This document shows, piece after piece, positions 8,576 through 16,884 of a stretch of DNA of 51,712 nt. The notes below the pieces were generated by a model. The model made no database searches. It had not been told where the DNA came from and was given only the letters and a program-made list of their open reading frames with translations. Source of the stretch: an uncultured Sulfitobacter sp. (GTDB taxonomy: Bacteria > Pseudomonadota > Alphaproteobacteria > Rhodobacterales > Rhodobacteraceae); NCBI GenBank assembly GCA_947502265.1, contig CANMZB010000025.1, positions 1 to 51,712 of the forward strand. Direction: 5' to 3'. Position numbers and translations under genes: made by a program. Position 1 is the stretch's first letter. Each line of letters begins with the position of its first letter.

Positions 8576-9469
8576 CTACAACATCAAATCTGAACGTTGC
8601 GCAATGAAGTGATCAATCAGGCGCCGTGTCAGCGCCTTTTGCGGGCCTATGTCCGGCCAAACAGCGTAAATGCCCAGTGTGGGCAAGTTCCAGTCTGGCA
8701 GAACGCGAAGCAATTGCCCTTGCGTGATTTCCTGCTCGATCACGCTTCGAGGTAGGTGCCAAATACCAAGGCCGGCCAGCACGGCGGCCTTGGCGGCATT
8801 TACGGTGTTCACCTCAATGCGCATGTTTGCTGGGGAAATACTCACCGATTGTTCTTTGCGTTCCAGCGTCATCATGGATGGAATTTGCGTTACCGCGATG
8901 AAGTCATGCGCCTCGAGATCTTGCGGCGTCACAATAGCCTCGCGCGCTGAAAGATAATCCGGCGAGGCGACCAGCAAGCGCTCAAAGTCGGCAATACGAC
9001 GGCTTTTCAGGCTGCTGTTGCGCAATGTGCCCAGCCGGATCGCCAGATCAAACCCGTCCTTGACCAGATCAGTTGGCATGTCACTGCACTGCAGGGATAT
9101 CGCAACCATCGGGTGCATCTGAGCAAAGCCCCATAGCGCTTGGTGAAGTTTGCTTTGCTCACCGAATGCCGGCATCGCCACATGCAGTGCTCCGACGGGT
9201 TCCTCATTACCGGCGTGGATCGCATCAAGGGCCTCTTCGCCTGCGGCGACCATGCGGCGAGCCGGATCAAGGGCGATTTGGCCTTCTGGTGTCAAAGACA
9301 TCGACCGCGTCGAGCGAAAAAACAGCGTCACGCCCTGACGTTCCTCAAGTCGTGACAGATGGTGACTGATGACGGATGTTGAAAGCTTGAGCCGACGACC
9401 CGCCGCACTCAGGCTTCCCGTATCGGCAATCGCGACAAAGACAGCGAGGCTGCGGTAATCTTCGATCAT
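8576..9469 (-). CDS. LysR-family transcriptional regulator
   Basis: 297-residue LysR-type regulator. It has the N-terminal HTH (about 1-60, with TGSLSAAGRRLKLSTSVISHH) and an effector-binding domain of the CrgA-like subgroup (GALHVAMPAFGEQ, DLAIRLGTL). It is convergent with the SDR and divergent from DUF2218 (9564), across a 94-base spacer with a dyad. Probably regulates the DUF2218/NTF2-fold gene group. Confidence 0.9.
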   Translation of the reverse strand: MIEDYRSLAVFVAIADTGSLSAAGRRLKLSTSVISHHLSRLEERQGVTLFFRSTRSMSLTPEGQIALDPARRMVAAGEEALDAIHAGNEEPVGALHVAMPAFGEQSKLHQALWGFAQMHPMVAISLQCSDMPTDLVKDGFDLAIRLGTLRNSSLKSRRIADFERLLVASPDYLSAREAIVTPQDLEAHDFIAVTQIPSMMTLERKEQSVSISPANMRIEVNTVNAAKAAVLAGLGIWHLPRSVIEQEITQGQLLRVLPDWNLPTLGIYAVWPDIGPQKALTRRLIDHFIAQRSDLML

Positions 9470-9489
9470 CTTTCTAATCCCTGTAAAAA

Positions 9490-9515
9490 TGATTTCTTAA
9501 CATGTGGGATAATCA
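9490..9515. promoter_or_regulatory. Candidate LysR operator dyad
   Basis: TGATT (9490-9494) and AATCA (9511-9515) are inverted arms in the spacer between the lysR gene and the divergent DUF2218 gene, with a T-N11-A-like arrangement inside. Shorter and weaker than the dyad at 5314-5342. Confidence 0.35.
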
Positions 9516-9563
9516 TAAAGGCGCATTTTGTCTATTTCTGTCTTCAACACACAGGAGACAGAA

Positions 9564-9857
9564 ATGTTTAGAAGCAACGCGAAATTCACAACCGAACGGG
9601 CCAGCGGCTATTTGCAGCAACTCTGCAAGCACTTCGCGCATAAGATTGAAGTACAATTTGATCCTGAGGCTGGTCTGATCAAGTTCCCGTTTGGCCAGTG
9701 CAATTTGAATGCCAACAAAGGTGTTCTTGACCTGACGGTCACGGCTGAAACCCAAAGCGACCTTACAAAAGCATGCCGTGTGATCGGCAGCCATCTTGAA
9801 CGGTTCGCCTTCCGCGAAAATCCAAAGATCGACTGGCAAACTATCGCTACGGCATAG
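9564..9857 (+). CDS. DUF2218 family protein
   Basis: 97-residue DUF2218 protein. The family hallmarks are seen: a start like MFRSNAKFTTERASGYLQQL, then HFAHK, a strand with FPFGQC, and VIGSHLERFAFRE. Members are found near siderophore and redox genes; no activity is established. ATG at 9564 after AGGAGA; an upstream in-frame start at 9528 has no such site. First gene of a plus-strand group with the two secreted NTF2-fold genes. Confidence 0.85.
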   Translation: MFRSNAKFTTERASGYLQQLCKHFAHKIEVQFDPEAGLIKFPFGQCNLNANKGVLDLTVTAETQSDLTKACRVIGSHLERFAFRENPKIDWQTIATA

Positions 9858-9901
9858 CGCCAAACCTAAATACCAACCCCCATCAAAAACTGGAAAATAC
9901 C

Positions 9902-10372
9902 ATGACATTTAAGACCCTCTTCGCGTCCGCCGCCCTCGCAACTCTCGCCACAGGTGCATTCGCCGACGACAAAGCCACAGTGACAACGTTCTACGATCTG
10001 CTTAGCAATCCGGGTTCCGCAGAACACGTCGCCGCATTCGAAGCTGCGACGTCTGAAGAGTGGACGAGCATGGGCGATTATTCAGGCAACAACAAAACCC
10101 GCGAAGCGTTCCTCGGTCAGGTGGGCGGCTTTGGACAACTGATGCCAGACCTCAACTGGGCCATTCAGGACATCCACCAAGACGGCGACACCTTCGTTGT
10201 GCGCAGCCGTGCAACTGGCACACCTGTGGCCCCATTCTTCGGTGTTGATGGTGAAGGCCGCAGCTTTGACATCATGACCATCGACATCCACGAGCTGGAA
10301 GACGGCGTCATCGCCCGCACCTACCACGTCGAAGACTGGGCAGGCGCGTTGCAGCAGCTTTCTGGTCAATAA
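9902..10372 (+). CDS. Exported SnoaL-like (ester cyclase) protein
   Basis: 156-residue protein with a Sec signal peptide (about 1-21, ending GAFA|DD) and an NTF2-like SnoaL/ester-cyclase fold. The phrases FYDLLSNPGSAEHVAAFE, FVVRSRATGTPVAPFFGV and WAGALQQL are typical. It therefore acts in the periplasm. Members bind small hydrophobic molecules or cyclise esters; substrate unknown. A hairpin and then a second NTF2-fold exported protein follow. Confidence 0.75.
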   Translation: MTFKTLFASAALATLATGAFADDKATVTTFYDLLSNPGSAEHVAAFEAATSEEWTSMGDYSGNNKTREAFLGQVGGFGQLMPDLNWAIQDIHQDGDTFVVRSRATGTPVAPFFGVDGEGRSFDIMTIDIHELEDGVIARTYHVEDWAGALQQLSGQ

Positions 10373-10385
10373 ATCAAACGGTAGC

Positions 10386-10405
10386 GGCCCAGAGAAGTCT
10401 GGGCC
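10386..10405. repeat. Intergenic hairpin
   Basis: GGCCCAGA (10386-10393) and TCTGGGCC (10398-10405), loop GAAG, between the two NTF2-fold genes. A perfect 8-bp stem without a T-run. Same placement pattern as the hairpins at 6764 and 10933. Confidence 0.6.
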
Positions 10406-10426
10406 ATCACCCCACAGGAGGACATT

Positions 10427-10918
10427 ATGCACCGTAGAACTTTACTCACAACGTCCCTTGGCGCGTCGCTTGCGCTGATCCTTGGCACACAAGTAGGAGC
10501 GCAGAACTTGGATGAAACAACACAAGCCAGCTTTGACACCGTCATGGCCTTTATGGGCGCGATGGGCAGTGGCGACATGGACACAATGAGCCGTTTGATG
10601 GCCGACGACATGGTCTGGCACACTGAAGGCGACACGACATTGCCTTGGATTGGCGAGACCGTCGGCAAAGAAGCCATCTTTGAGTTCCCTGGCGTCTTTT
10701 CGGCTAACTTCCAGACCACGAAATGGGAGAATACCGATGCGTTCGCCTCTGGAGATACGGTTGCCGTGTTTGGTCGCATGAATGGGATCACGACCCATAG
10801 CGGCAAAGAAATCGGTGAGTTCACATTCGCCCTGCGTGCCAAAGTGCGCGATGGTCAGGTGGTTTTGTGGAACTGGTTTGAAGACAGCTTTGCGATCAGC
10901 CAAGCCTACCACGGCTAA
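10427..10918 (+). CDS. Exported NTF2-like protein
   Basis: 163-residue nuclear-transport-factor-2-like/SnoaL-like protein with a signal peptide that starts MHRRTLLTTS and ends near VGAQ. The RR pair could make it a Tat substrate, but the motif is incomplete. The mature part has FMGAMGSGDMDTMSRLMADDMVW and a C-terminal stretch LWNWFEDSFAI typical of the fold. ATG follows AGGAGG. Probably binds or isomerises a small molecule in the periplasm together with the neighbouring gene; no substrate is evident. Confidence 0.75.
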   Translation: MHRRTLLTTSLGASLALILGTQVGAQNLDETTQASFDTVMAFMGAMGSGDMDTMSRLMADDMVWHTEGDTTLPWIGETVGKEAIFEFPGVFSANFQTTKWENTDAFASGDTVAVFGRMNGITTHSGKEIGEFTFALRAKVRDGQVVLWNWFEDSFAISQAYHG

Positions 10919-10932
10919 GAAATCAATCAGAT

Positions 10933-10949
10933 GGGCGCATCCTGCGCCC
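10933..10949. repeat. Intergenic hairpin
   Basis: GGGCGCA (10933-10939) and TGCGCCC (10943-10949) with a TCC loop, between the NTF2-fold gene and the NmrA fragment. No T-run. Confidence 0.5.
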
Positions 10950-10974
10950 GCTGGTCGCAATGAAGGAGCGCCCA

Positions 10975-11030
10975 ATGACAATCGCGATAACAGCTGTATC
11001 AGGCCAACTTGGCGGAGCAATTGCCCGCAA
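10975..11030 (+). pseudogene. 5' fragment of an NmrA-like NAD(P)-binding protein gene
   Basis: The ATG at 10975 follows AAGGAG and encodes MTIAITAVSGQLGGAIA, the dinucleotide-binding start of NmrA/NAD(P)H-binding SDR-like proteins (GxxGxxG region as VSGQLGG). Similarity stops at about 11030, where the sequence becomes the reverse strand of an AAA ATPase gene. Only about 17-18 codons of a gene normally near 280 codons remain. It looks like the next gene of the 9564-10918 group, cut by a deletion or recombination. Confidence 0.75.
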
Positions 11031-11570
11031 CCCGGCGCTACCGCCGCCCACATCGATCAAACGCGAAGGCGTTCCAGCACATTCCGCCAAGCGCCGGGCA
11101 AAATGCGACTTCCCGATGCCAGGCGGCCCCGCAAGGATCACAGGTGGCAGGGCAAGCCCGCACCCGCCTTTCTCGATATGTGCAAGCAACTGATTCATCA
11201 CCCATGCGGAAACATCCCGCATCCAAGGGCTCTCGGCATGAAGGTCGGCCGCGAATTGATATACTTCGTCCTCGCATGACGGCCCATTGAGCATTGCGCC
11301 AGCACGGGCCAAGGCCGTAACTTGAGCTCGGGCTTCTTTTGACAGGGCACTCATGCCAACCTGACGCAAGCGACGGGCATGGGCATCGGCCGCAAGGTCT
11401 TTTGCCTTCTTCTCCTGACGGTAGCCAAGCTCTTGAACACGGCCCCCAAGCATGAGGTTCTCCTTCATACGGATCCAAGCGCGGATGAAATCCTGCTCCA
11501 TATCCGCAAGGTGTGGCGTAACGAGATCGGGTGACACAACGGCAAAGCGGTTGGTTTGATGCTTATCCAT
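11031..11570 (-). pseudogene. N-terminal part of an AAA-family ATPase, truncated
   Basis: From the ATG at 11570 about 178 codons remain of a cytoplasmic AAA ATPase. There is a helical N-terminal part (MDKHQTNRFAVVSPDL, then LADMEQDFIRAWIRMKENL) and then Walker A GPPGIGKSHFARRL. The frame is lost shortly after IDVGGGSAG, before Walker B and the sensor motifs, at the junction with the NmrA fragment near 11030. It cannot be an active ATPase as it stands. The start overlaps the stop of a 33-codon ORF (ATGGATAA), so the intact locus was a coupled two-gene unit. Confidence 0.8.
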
Positions 11571-11664
11571 GACCAGCTCCCACACGATACCGATGAGCGC
11601 GGCGCGATGCGGTTCCGATACAGATGATCTTGTTGGTGACCGAGAATTTGCGTTGGGTGGACAT
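11563..11664 (-). CDS. 33-aa small protein upstream of AAA ATPase
   Basis: ATG at 11664 preceded by AGAGGAG at 9-base spacing, a strong ribosome binding site. The 33-residue product starts MSTQRKFSVTNKIIC and is basic. Its stop codon overlaps the ATPase start (ATGGATAA), so translation of the ATPase appears to depend on it. It is shorter than usual annotation limits. No family recognised. Confidence 0.55.
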   Translation of the reverse strand: MSTQRKFSVTNKIICIGTASRRAHRYRVGAGHG

Positions 11665-12222
11665 GGATTGGTCTCCTCTGGTTGAAAATCCGGGAGGGCC
11701 GCGGGCAAATGCCCGGCCATGATGGCGTCAGTGCTATTGGAAAATTGACAGAAGTGACCGGCCCCCGGATGGGGTTCAAATAGCGCGTATTGCGCTCTGA
11801 ATATGCCGAATACTGTAAGTCATGATGGACACCGGATAGGCCACATCCGCAGTCTATGTCAACTCTCCGCCGGTTTAGCGGTCACCTGATGGAGTGCGAC
11901 AAAAATAAATAATTGGGCTTCATTATTTCTCGACCACCCAAGGCCGCCCTCTTTCGAAGGCGAACAGGGCACAACCGCTTCACTGCATGGCAGCCCCATT
12001 TGGGACACTCTGGAGAGTCAAAGCCGAGGCAGCTACGCATAATGCGGGCCGCGACACTCCCAGAGGCACCAGACCACAGCAAGCCTCTGTTTTTTAAAGA
12101 CAATGTTCGGGATTTAGAAAAAGAACCCGTCAAGAGAATTAACTCTTGACAGGCCTTGCGCACACTATTGCTTGCTTTTGAGAAGACTATTCCTGCTTCT
12201 GCCTAAATGCCTACAATCTCGT
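11665..12222. other. No gene seen
   Basis: About 560 bases between the truncated ATPase locus and nrdJ. Two overlapping open stretches (plus 11913-12149, minus 11882-12163) lack convincing starts and motifs. No terminator of clear quality was found for nrdJ. Confidence 0.5.
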
Positions 12223-14511
12223 TCAGCCACACTTACTGTGACCGCAGCTTCCGCACGTCATGCAGCCTTCGATCATGCGCAGATCGAACTGGCCACAACT
12301 GGAGCAGGCTTTGCCGCGGGGTTTGTCGAGTCCCACAACCTTTGCTTGCGGATCGGATTTAAGGCCCAGCCCTTCCCCGGCGATAAACCCTGTCGCAACC
12401 ATGTGTTGCTCAATCACACCGCCGATCGCTGCAAGGATTGACGGGATGTATTTGCCGCCCATCCATGCACCACCGCGCGGATCGAAAACCGCCTTCAGCT
12501 CTTCAACAACAAACGACACATCACCGCCCCGCCGGAAGACGGCTGATATCATCCGCGTCAGCGCGACTGTCCATGCGAAATGCTCCATGTTCTTGGAGTT
12601 GATGAACACTTCGAACGGGCGGCGGTGACCGCCGACGATCAGATCGTTCACGGTGATGTAAAGCGCGTGCTCGCTGTCGGGCCATTTGATCTTGTAGGTG
12701 GACCCTTCCAATTCCTCGGGGCGGTCCAGCGGCTCTGACATGTAGATGACATCGCCGTGCGGCGCTTGTGGCTCTTCGCCATCGCGGCTGATGATTTCGG
12801 GCGCTTGCTTTTTGTCTTCCGAGACCGACAAAACCGAACCGGTCACATCGTTGGGGCGGTAGGTCGTGCAGCCTTTGCAGCCGGAATCCCATGCTTCCAT
12901 GTAGACATCCTTGAACGCGTCAAAGGAGATGTCTTCGGGGCAGTTGATAGTTTTCGAGATCGAGCTGTCGACCCATTTCTGCGCTGCCGCCTGCATCTTG
13001 ACATGCTCCAGCGGGGCAAGCGTCTGGGCGTTCACGAAATAATCGGGCAGCGGCGCATCGCCTTTGAGATCACGCCACATCTGCACGGCGTAATCAACAA
13101 CTTCCTCTTCGGTCCGGCTACCATCTTTTTGCAGCACCTTGCGGGTGTAGGCATAGGCAAACACCGGCTCGATCCCCGAGCTGACGTTGCCCGCATAAAG
13201 CGAGATCGTGCCGGTTGGCGCGATAGAGGTGAGCAGCGCGTTGCGGATACCGTGGGTGCGGATCGCGTCACGCACGTCCTCGTCCATCTGCTGCATTGTG
13301 CCGGAGGCAAGGTATTGCTCTGCATCAAACAACGGGAACGGGCCTTTTTCCTTCGCCAAATCCACCGACGCCAGATACGCGGCGCGGGCAATCGCGTGCA
13401 GCCAGTCTTCGGTCTGGCGCGCCGCCTTGTCCGAGCCATAGCGCAGACCAAGCATCAACAAAGCATCGGCAAGGCCGGTGACGCCAAGGCCGATCCGGCG
13501 CTTGTTGCGTGCTTCTTGTGCCTGCGCATCAAGCGGGAATTTGGACACGTCCACAACGTTGTCCATCATCCGCACCGATGTGGCGACCAGATCGTTCAGC
13601 GCTTCGATGTTCAGTGCCGCCGCTTCTTCGAACGGATCGCTCACCAATTTCGCCAGATTGATCGAGCCGAGAAGACATGCGCCATAGGGCGGCAAAGGCT
13701 GCTCGCCGCAGGGGTTCGTCGCGGCGATGGTTTCACAATAGCTGAGGTTGTTGGCAGCGTTGATCCGGTCGATGAAAATCACGCCCGGCTCGGCGAAGTC
13801 ATAAGTCGCCTTCATGATCGCATTCCACAGATCGCGCGCCTGAACGGTTTTGTAGACCTTGCCGTCAAAAACCAGTTCCCATGATCCGTCCGCCTTGACC
13901 GCATCCATAAACGGATCGGTGATCAGGACGGACATGTTGAACATGCGCAGGCGGGCCGCGTCGGATTTGGCGGTGATGAAGTTTTCCACGTCAGGATGAT
14001 CGCAGCGCATTGTCGCCATCATGGCACCGCGGCGCGATCCGGCGGACATGATGGTGCGACACATTGCGTCCCACACGTCCATAAATGACAGTGGTCCGGA
14101 AGCATCTGCCGACACGCCCAGCACATCCGCGCCCTTGGGCCGGATGGTCGAAAAATCATATCCGATGCCGCCGCCCTGCTGCATGGTCAGCGCCGCTTCT
14201 TTCAGCATGTCGAAGATGCCGCTCATGCTGTCGGGGACTGTCCCCATGACAAAGCAGTTGAACAGCGTCACGCGGCGCGCGGTCCCTGCCCCTGCGGTGA
14301 TGCGGCCTGCGGGAAGGTATTTGAAATCTTCGAGCGCGCCGTAAAACGTGTCTTCCCACCCGTCCTTGTCGTCTTCGACTTGCGCCAGATCACGCGCAAT
14401 ACGCCGCCATGTATCCTCGACCGTGACATCATGGGGCGTGCCGTCGGCTGCTTTGAAGCGGTACTTCATATCCCAGATTTGTTCGGCGATTGGGGCAGCA
14501 AAGCGGGACAT
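12223..14511 (-). CDS. nrdJ: Class II (adenosylcobalamin) ribonucleotide reductase
   Basis: 762-residue single-subunit ribonucleotide reductase that uses adenosylcobalamin to start the radical reaction and supplies dNTPs in the cytosol with or without oxygen. Visible: the active-site region NPCGEQPLPPYGACLLGSIN near residue 266, FNCFVMGTV earlier (first redox cysteine region), and QQGGGIGYDFS. The C-terminal zinc-ribbon-like tail has CSSCGQFDLRM followed by CMTCGSCGHSKCG (last ~30 residues). Start at 14511 gives MSRFAAPIAEQIWD; a longer in-frame start at 14586 has no support. No cobalamin riboswitch was recognised in the short upstream spacer. Divergent from DUF1489. Confidence 0.95.
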   Translation of the reverse strand: MSRFAAPIAEQIWDMKYRFKAADGTPHDVTVEDTWRRIARDLAQVEDDKDGWEDTFYGALEDFKYLPAGRITAGAGTARRVTLFNCFVMGTVPDSMSGIFDMLKEAALTMQQGGGIGYDFSTIRPKGADVLGVSADASGPLSFMDVWDAMCRTIMSAGSRRGAMMATMRCDHPDVENFITAKSDAARLRMFNMSVLITDPFMDAVKADGSWELVFDGKVYKTVQARDLWNAIMKATYDFAEPGVIFIDRINAANNLSYCETIAATNPCGEQPLPPYGACLLGSINLAKLVSDPFEEAAALNIEALNDLVATSVRMMDNVVDVSKFPLDAQAQEARNKRRIGLGVTGLADALLMLGLRYGSDKAARQTEDWLHAIARAAYLASVDLAKEKGPFPLFDAEQYLASGTMQQMDEDVRDAIRTHGIRNALLTSIAPTGTISLYAGNVSSGIEPVFAYAYTRKVLQKDGSRTEEEVVDYAVQMWRDLKGDAPLPDYFVNAQTLAPLEHVKMQAAAQKWVDSSISKTINCPEDISFDAFKDVYMEAWDSGCKGCTTYRPNDVTGSVLSVSEDKKQAPEIISRDGEEPQAPHGDVIYMSEPLDRPEELEGSTYKIKWPDSEHALYITVNDLIVGGHRRPFEVFINSKNMEHFAWTVALTRMISAVFRRGGDVSFVVEELKAVFDPRGGAWMGGKYIPSILAAIGGVIEQHMVATGFIAGEGLGLKSDPQAKVVGLDKPRGKACSSCGQFDLRMIEGCMTCGSCGHSKCG

Positions 14512-14690
14512 GGCGATTCCTTGGGTTGGCAGGTGAACGGAGGCGAAACATACTCCATCTGATCGAAAAGGCCACCGCTCTTTCACCTTCTTACGAGGCG
14601 TCAGACCACCACAGTTTGCAGTTTCCGTGCAATAAGCTACCTTATGTCGTGGCTCGGGGTGAGTCTGTGGATAACATGGTGGGTAAGCCT

Positions 14691-15122
14691 GTGAGCAAAA
14701 CCGTAAACCTGATAAAACTGTCTGTCGGCACCGAAAGCATCGAAGACCTGATGCATTGGCAGCGCCACCGCTCTAAGCAGGTGGCGGGCGGGCAATATTA
14801 CCATCAAACCCGCATGTGGCCCAAGCGGGTCGAAGAAATTCTCAATGGCGGCTCAATCTACTGGGTGATCAAGGGCGAGATTGCGGCGCGCCAGCGCGTC
14901 CTGAGATTCGACGAGAAATTCGGCGAGGATGGCATCCGCCGCTGCGGCATCGTTCTGGACCCTGAGGTGATTCCCACCGTCACTGCACTGCGCCGCCCGT
15001 TTCAGGGCTGGCGCTATCTCGCCGTCGAAGACGCCCCCGCCGACCTGCCAAAGGGCCGCAGCAAGGAAGACCCGCTGCCGGTCGAGCTGAACCGTGCACT
15101 GGCCGAGATCGGCGTGATCTAG
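14691..15122 (+). CDS. DUF1489 family protein
   Basis: 143-residue DUF1489 protein, typical of alphaproteobacteria. Family phrases are KTVNLIKLSVGTES, TRMWPKRVEEILNGGSIYWV, RRPFQGWRYL and PPDLP-like ADLPKG. GTG at 14691 gives the expected start VSKTVNL; ATG at 14676 is an alternative adding five residues. Its TAG stop overlaps the hisG stop on the other strand in a shared CTAG. Function unknown. Confidence 0.88.
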   Translation: MSKTVNLIKLSVGTESIEDLMHWQRHRSKQVAGGQYYHQTRMWPKRVEEILNGGSIYWVIKGEIAARQRVLRFDEKFGEDGIRRCGIVLDPEVIPTVTALRRPFQGWRYLAVEDAPADLPKGRSKEDPLPVELNRALAEIGVI

Positions 15123-15808
15123 CCGAGCCGGCGCAGAAGTTCCTGAAGGCTTGCGCGCTCGGCCTTGTCCATCGATGCGGTGCGCGATTGCCATAGCGTA
15201 GCCTGCGAGCGCAGTATCAAACCGTCACCCAGAAGCTTCAGATGGTTCGCGCGCAGCGTTTCGCCTGTGGAGGTGATGTCTGCAACGGCCTCGGCGGTTT
15301 CGTTAGCCACAGTGCCTTCGGTCGCGCCCTGGCTGTCCACCAAAGCATAATCCGCCACCCCGGCCGCGCGCAGGAACTCGCGCACAAGCCGGTGATATTT
15401 CGTGGCAATACGCATCCGGAAGCCATGCGCGCGCCGGAAGGCGGCAGCGGCGGCATCCAGATCATGCAACGTGTCAACGTCGATCCATGCCTTCGGCACA
15501 GCAAGGATCAGATCCGCATGGCCAAATCCCAACTCTTCGACCCGCTTCACGCTTTGTTCCCACAGCGCCAGCTTTTCATGCACCAGATCGGTGCCGGTCA
15601 CGCCCAGATGGATACGGCCCGCCGCCAGCTCGCGCGGGATTTCACCGGCCGACAAAAGCACCAGCGATACGTTGTCGATCCCGTCGACCACGCCTGCATA
15701 TTCACGGTCCGACCCGCTGCGGGCCAGCGTGATGCCGCGCGCAGCGAACCACTGGAATGTTTTTTCCATCAACCGCCCCTTGGACGGCACACCCAGTTTC
15801 AGCGTCAT
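15119..15808 (-). CDS. hisG: ATP phosphoribosyltransferase, short form
   Basis: 229-residue catalytic subunit of the first step of histidine synthesis (ATP + PRPP to phosphoribosyl-ATP). It lacks the C-terminal regulatory domain, so it is the short form that needs HisZ, which is encoded directly upstream with a 4-base ATGA overlap. Motifs: KLGVPSKGRLMEKT at the N-terminus, GVTGTDLVHE, ALVDSQGATEGT for PRPP binding. End is convergent and overlaps the DUF1489 stop. Confidence 0.95.
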   Translation of the reverse strand: MTLKLGVPSKGRLMEKTFQWFAARGITLARSGSDREYAGVVDGIDNVSLVLLSAGEIPRELAAGRIHLGVTGTDLVHEKLALWEQSVKRVEELGFGHADLILAVPKAWIDVDTLHDLDAAAAAFRRAHGFRMRIATKYHRLVREFLRAAGVADYALVDSQGATEGTVANETAEAVADITSTGETLRANHLKLLGDGLILRSQATLWQSRTASMDKAERASLQELLRRLG

Positions 15809-16884
15809 GCCCTGCTCTCCAGTTCGAGGATGAGGCCCGGACGCATCACGCCGCCCACTGCCGGAATTTCAGTGCCCTTGCCCAAACGCCGCGTCAGCGC
15901 ATCATAGCGCCCGCCGGTCGCCAGCGGCGGCATGTCCACATGATCGCGCGCTTTGAAGCCGAATACGAAACCATCGTAATATTCCATCGAAGTCCGGCCA
16001 TAGCTTGCCTCGAACATCAGGCTGGACACATCAATGCCCCGCGCAGAGAGCGCATCCATCCGCGTAGAGACGCGCGCAACAGCCGGAATGATTGCCGGTA
16101 AATCGACCGACAAATCGTGCAACCGGCCCAACGCGCCCGGCATCGGCGCGGCGATATCCAGCAACGCCTCGATCATATCCACATCGCGGGTTTTGATCGG
16201 TGCCACGTCGGCGTCCGCCTTCAATGCCGCAATGCGCGCCTCGATTTCGCGGTGCGACCGCAGCCCCACCAACGGCGCATCACAAGTGATTTCTCCCGCC
16301 AGCAGCGCGCGGCGTGAAGGCGGCACAGGCGTGCGGCCCGCAAATTGATCCAGCAGCGCGCGAAAGCGGCGCGGGCGCCAGATGTGGCGCATCAACGCGT
16401 CTTTGCGAAGTTGCGAGGTTTGCAAACCATCGACAACCGCCATCAGCACGCCAATATCGCCGGTCACCGCACGCACGGGCAGATCGCCCAGCGCCTGCGC
16501 TATAAGGGCGAAAACTTCGGCATCGCTGGCGGCGGGATCGGCGCGTTCGAACACCTCGTAACCGACCTGCACATATTCATTCGGCCTGTCCGCGTGCCGC
16601 TCCTGACGGCGAAAAACCTCGCCCGCGTAGGTATAGCGCGCGGGTTCGGCCCCCTCGGCCATGTGCATCTGCACCACCGGCACGGTAAAATCGGGGCGCA
16701 GCACCTGCTCTCCGCGCAGCGCGTCAGAGGTCACATAGGCGCGCGCGCGGATGTCCTCTCCGTAGAGGTCCAGAAGCGTGCCTGCCGGTTGCAGCATCGG
16801 CGGCTCGACAACTTGTGCGCCTTCGCGTTCAAAGACGGCGCGCAGGGCGGTGGCTTTGGCGTTGGTTTCTGCGCGGGTAACCAT
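15805..16884 (-). CDS. hisZ: ATP phosphoribosyltransferase regulatory subunit
   Basis: 359-residue HisZ, a catalytic-core paralogue of histidyl-tRNA synthetase without the anticodon domain. It forms a hetero-octamer with short HisG and carries histidine feedback. It keeps class II synthetase-like parts (PPMLQPAGTLLDLYG, RPDFTVPVVQ, YAGEVFRRQERH) and ends with GGRYDALTRRLG. ATG at 16884 overlaps the hisS stop by one base (TGATG). The longer in-frame start at 16968 lies inside hisS and is not used here. Confidence 0.93.
   Translation of the reverse strand: MVTRAETNAKATALRAVFEREGAQVVEPPMLQPAGTLLDLYGEDIRARAYVTSDALRGEQVLRPDFTVPVVQMHMAEGAEPARYTYAGEVFRRQERHADRPNEYVQVGYEVFERADPAASDAEVFALIAQALGDLPVRAVTGDIGVLMAVVDGLQTSQLRKDALMRHIWRPRRFRALLDQFAGRTPVPPSRRALLAGEITCDAPLVGLRSHREIEARIAALKADADVAPIKTRDVDMIEALLDIAAPMPGALGRLHDLSVDLPAIIPAVARVSTRMDALSARGIDVSSLMFEASYGRTSMEYYDGFVFGFKARDHVDMPPLATGGRYDALTRRLGKGTEIPAVGGVMRPGLILELESRA

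Noticed and set aside
14512..14690. Cobalamin riboswitch before nrdJ
   Set aside because: The spacer is short and shows no B12-box-like sequence or matching secondary structure that I can recognise.
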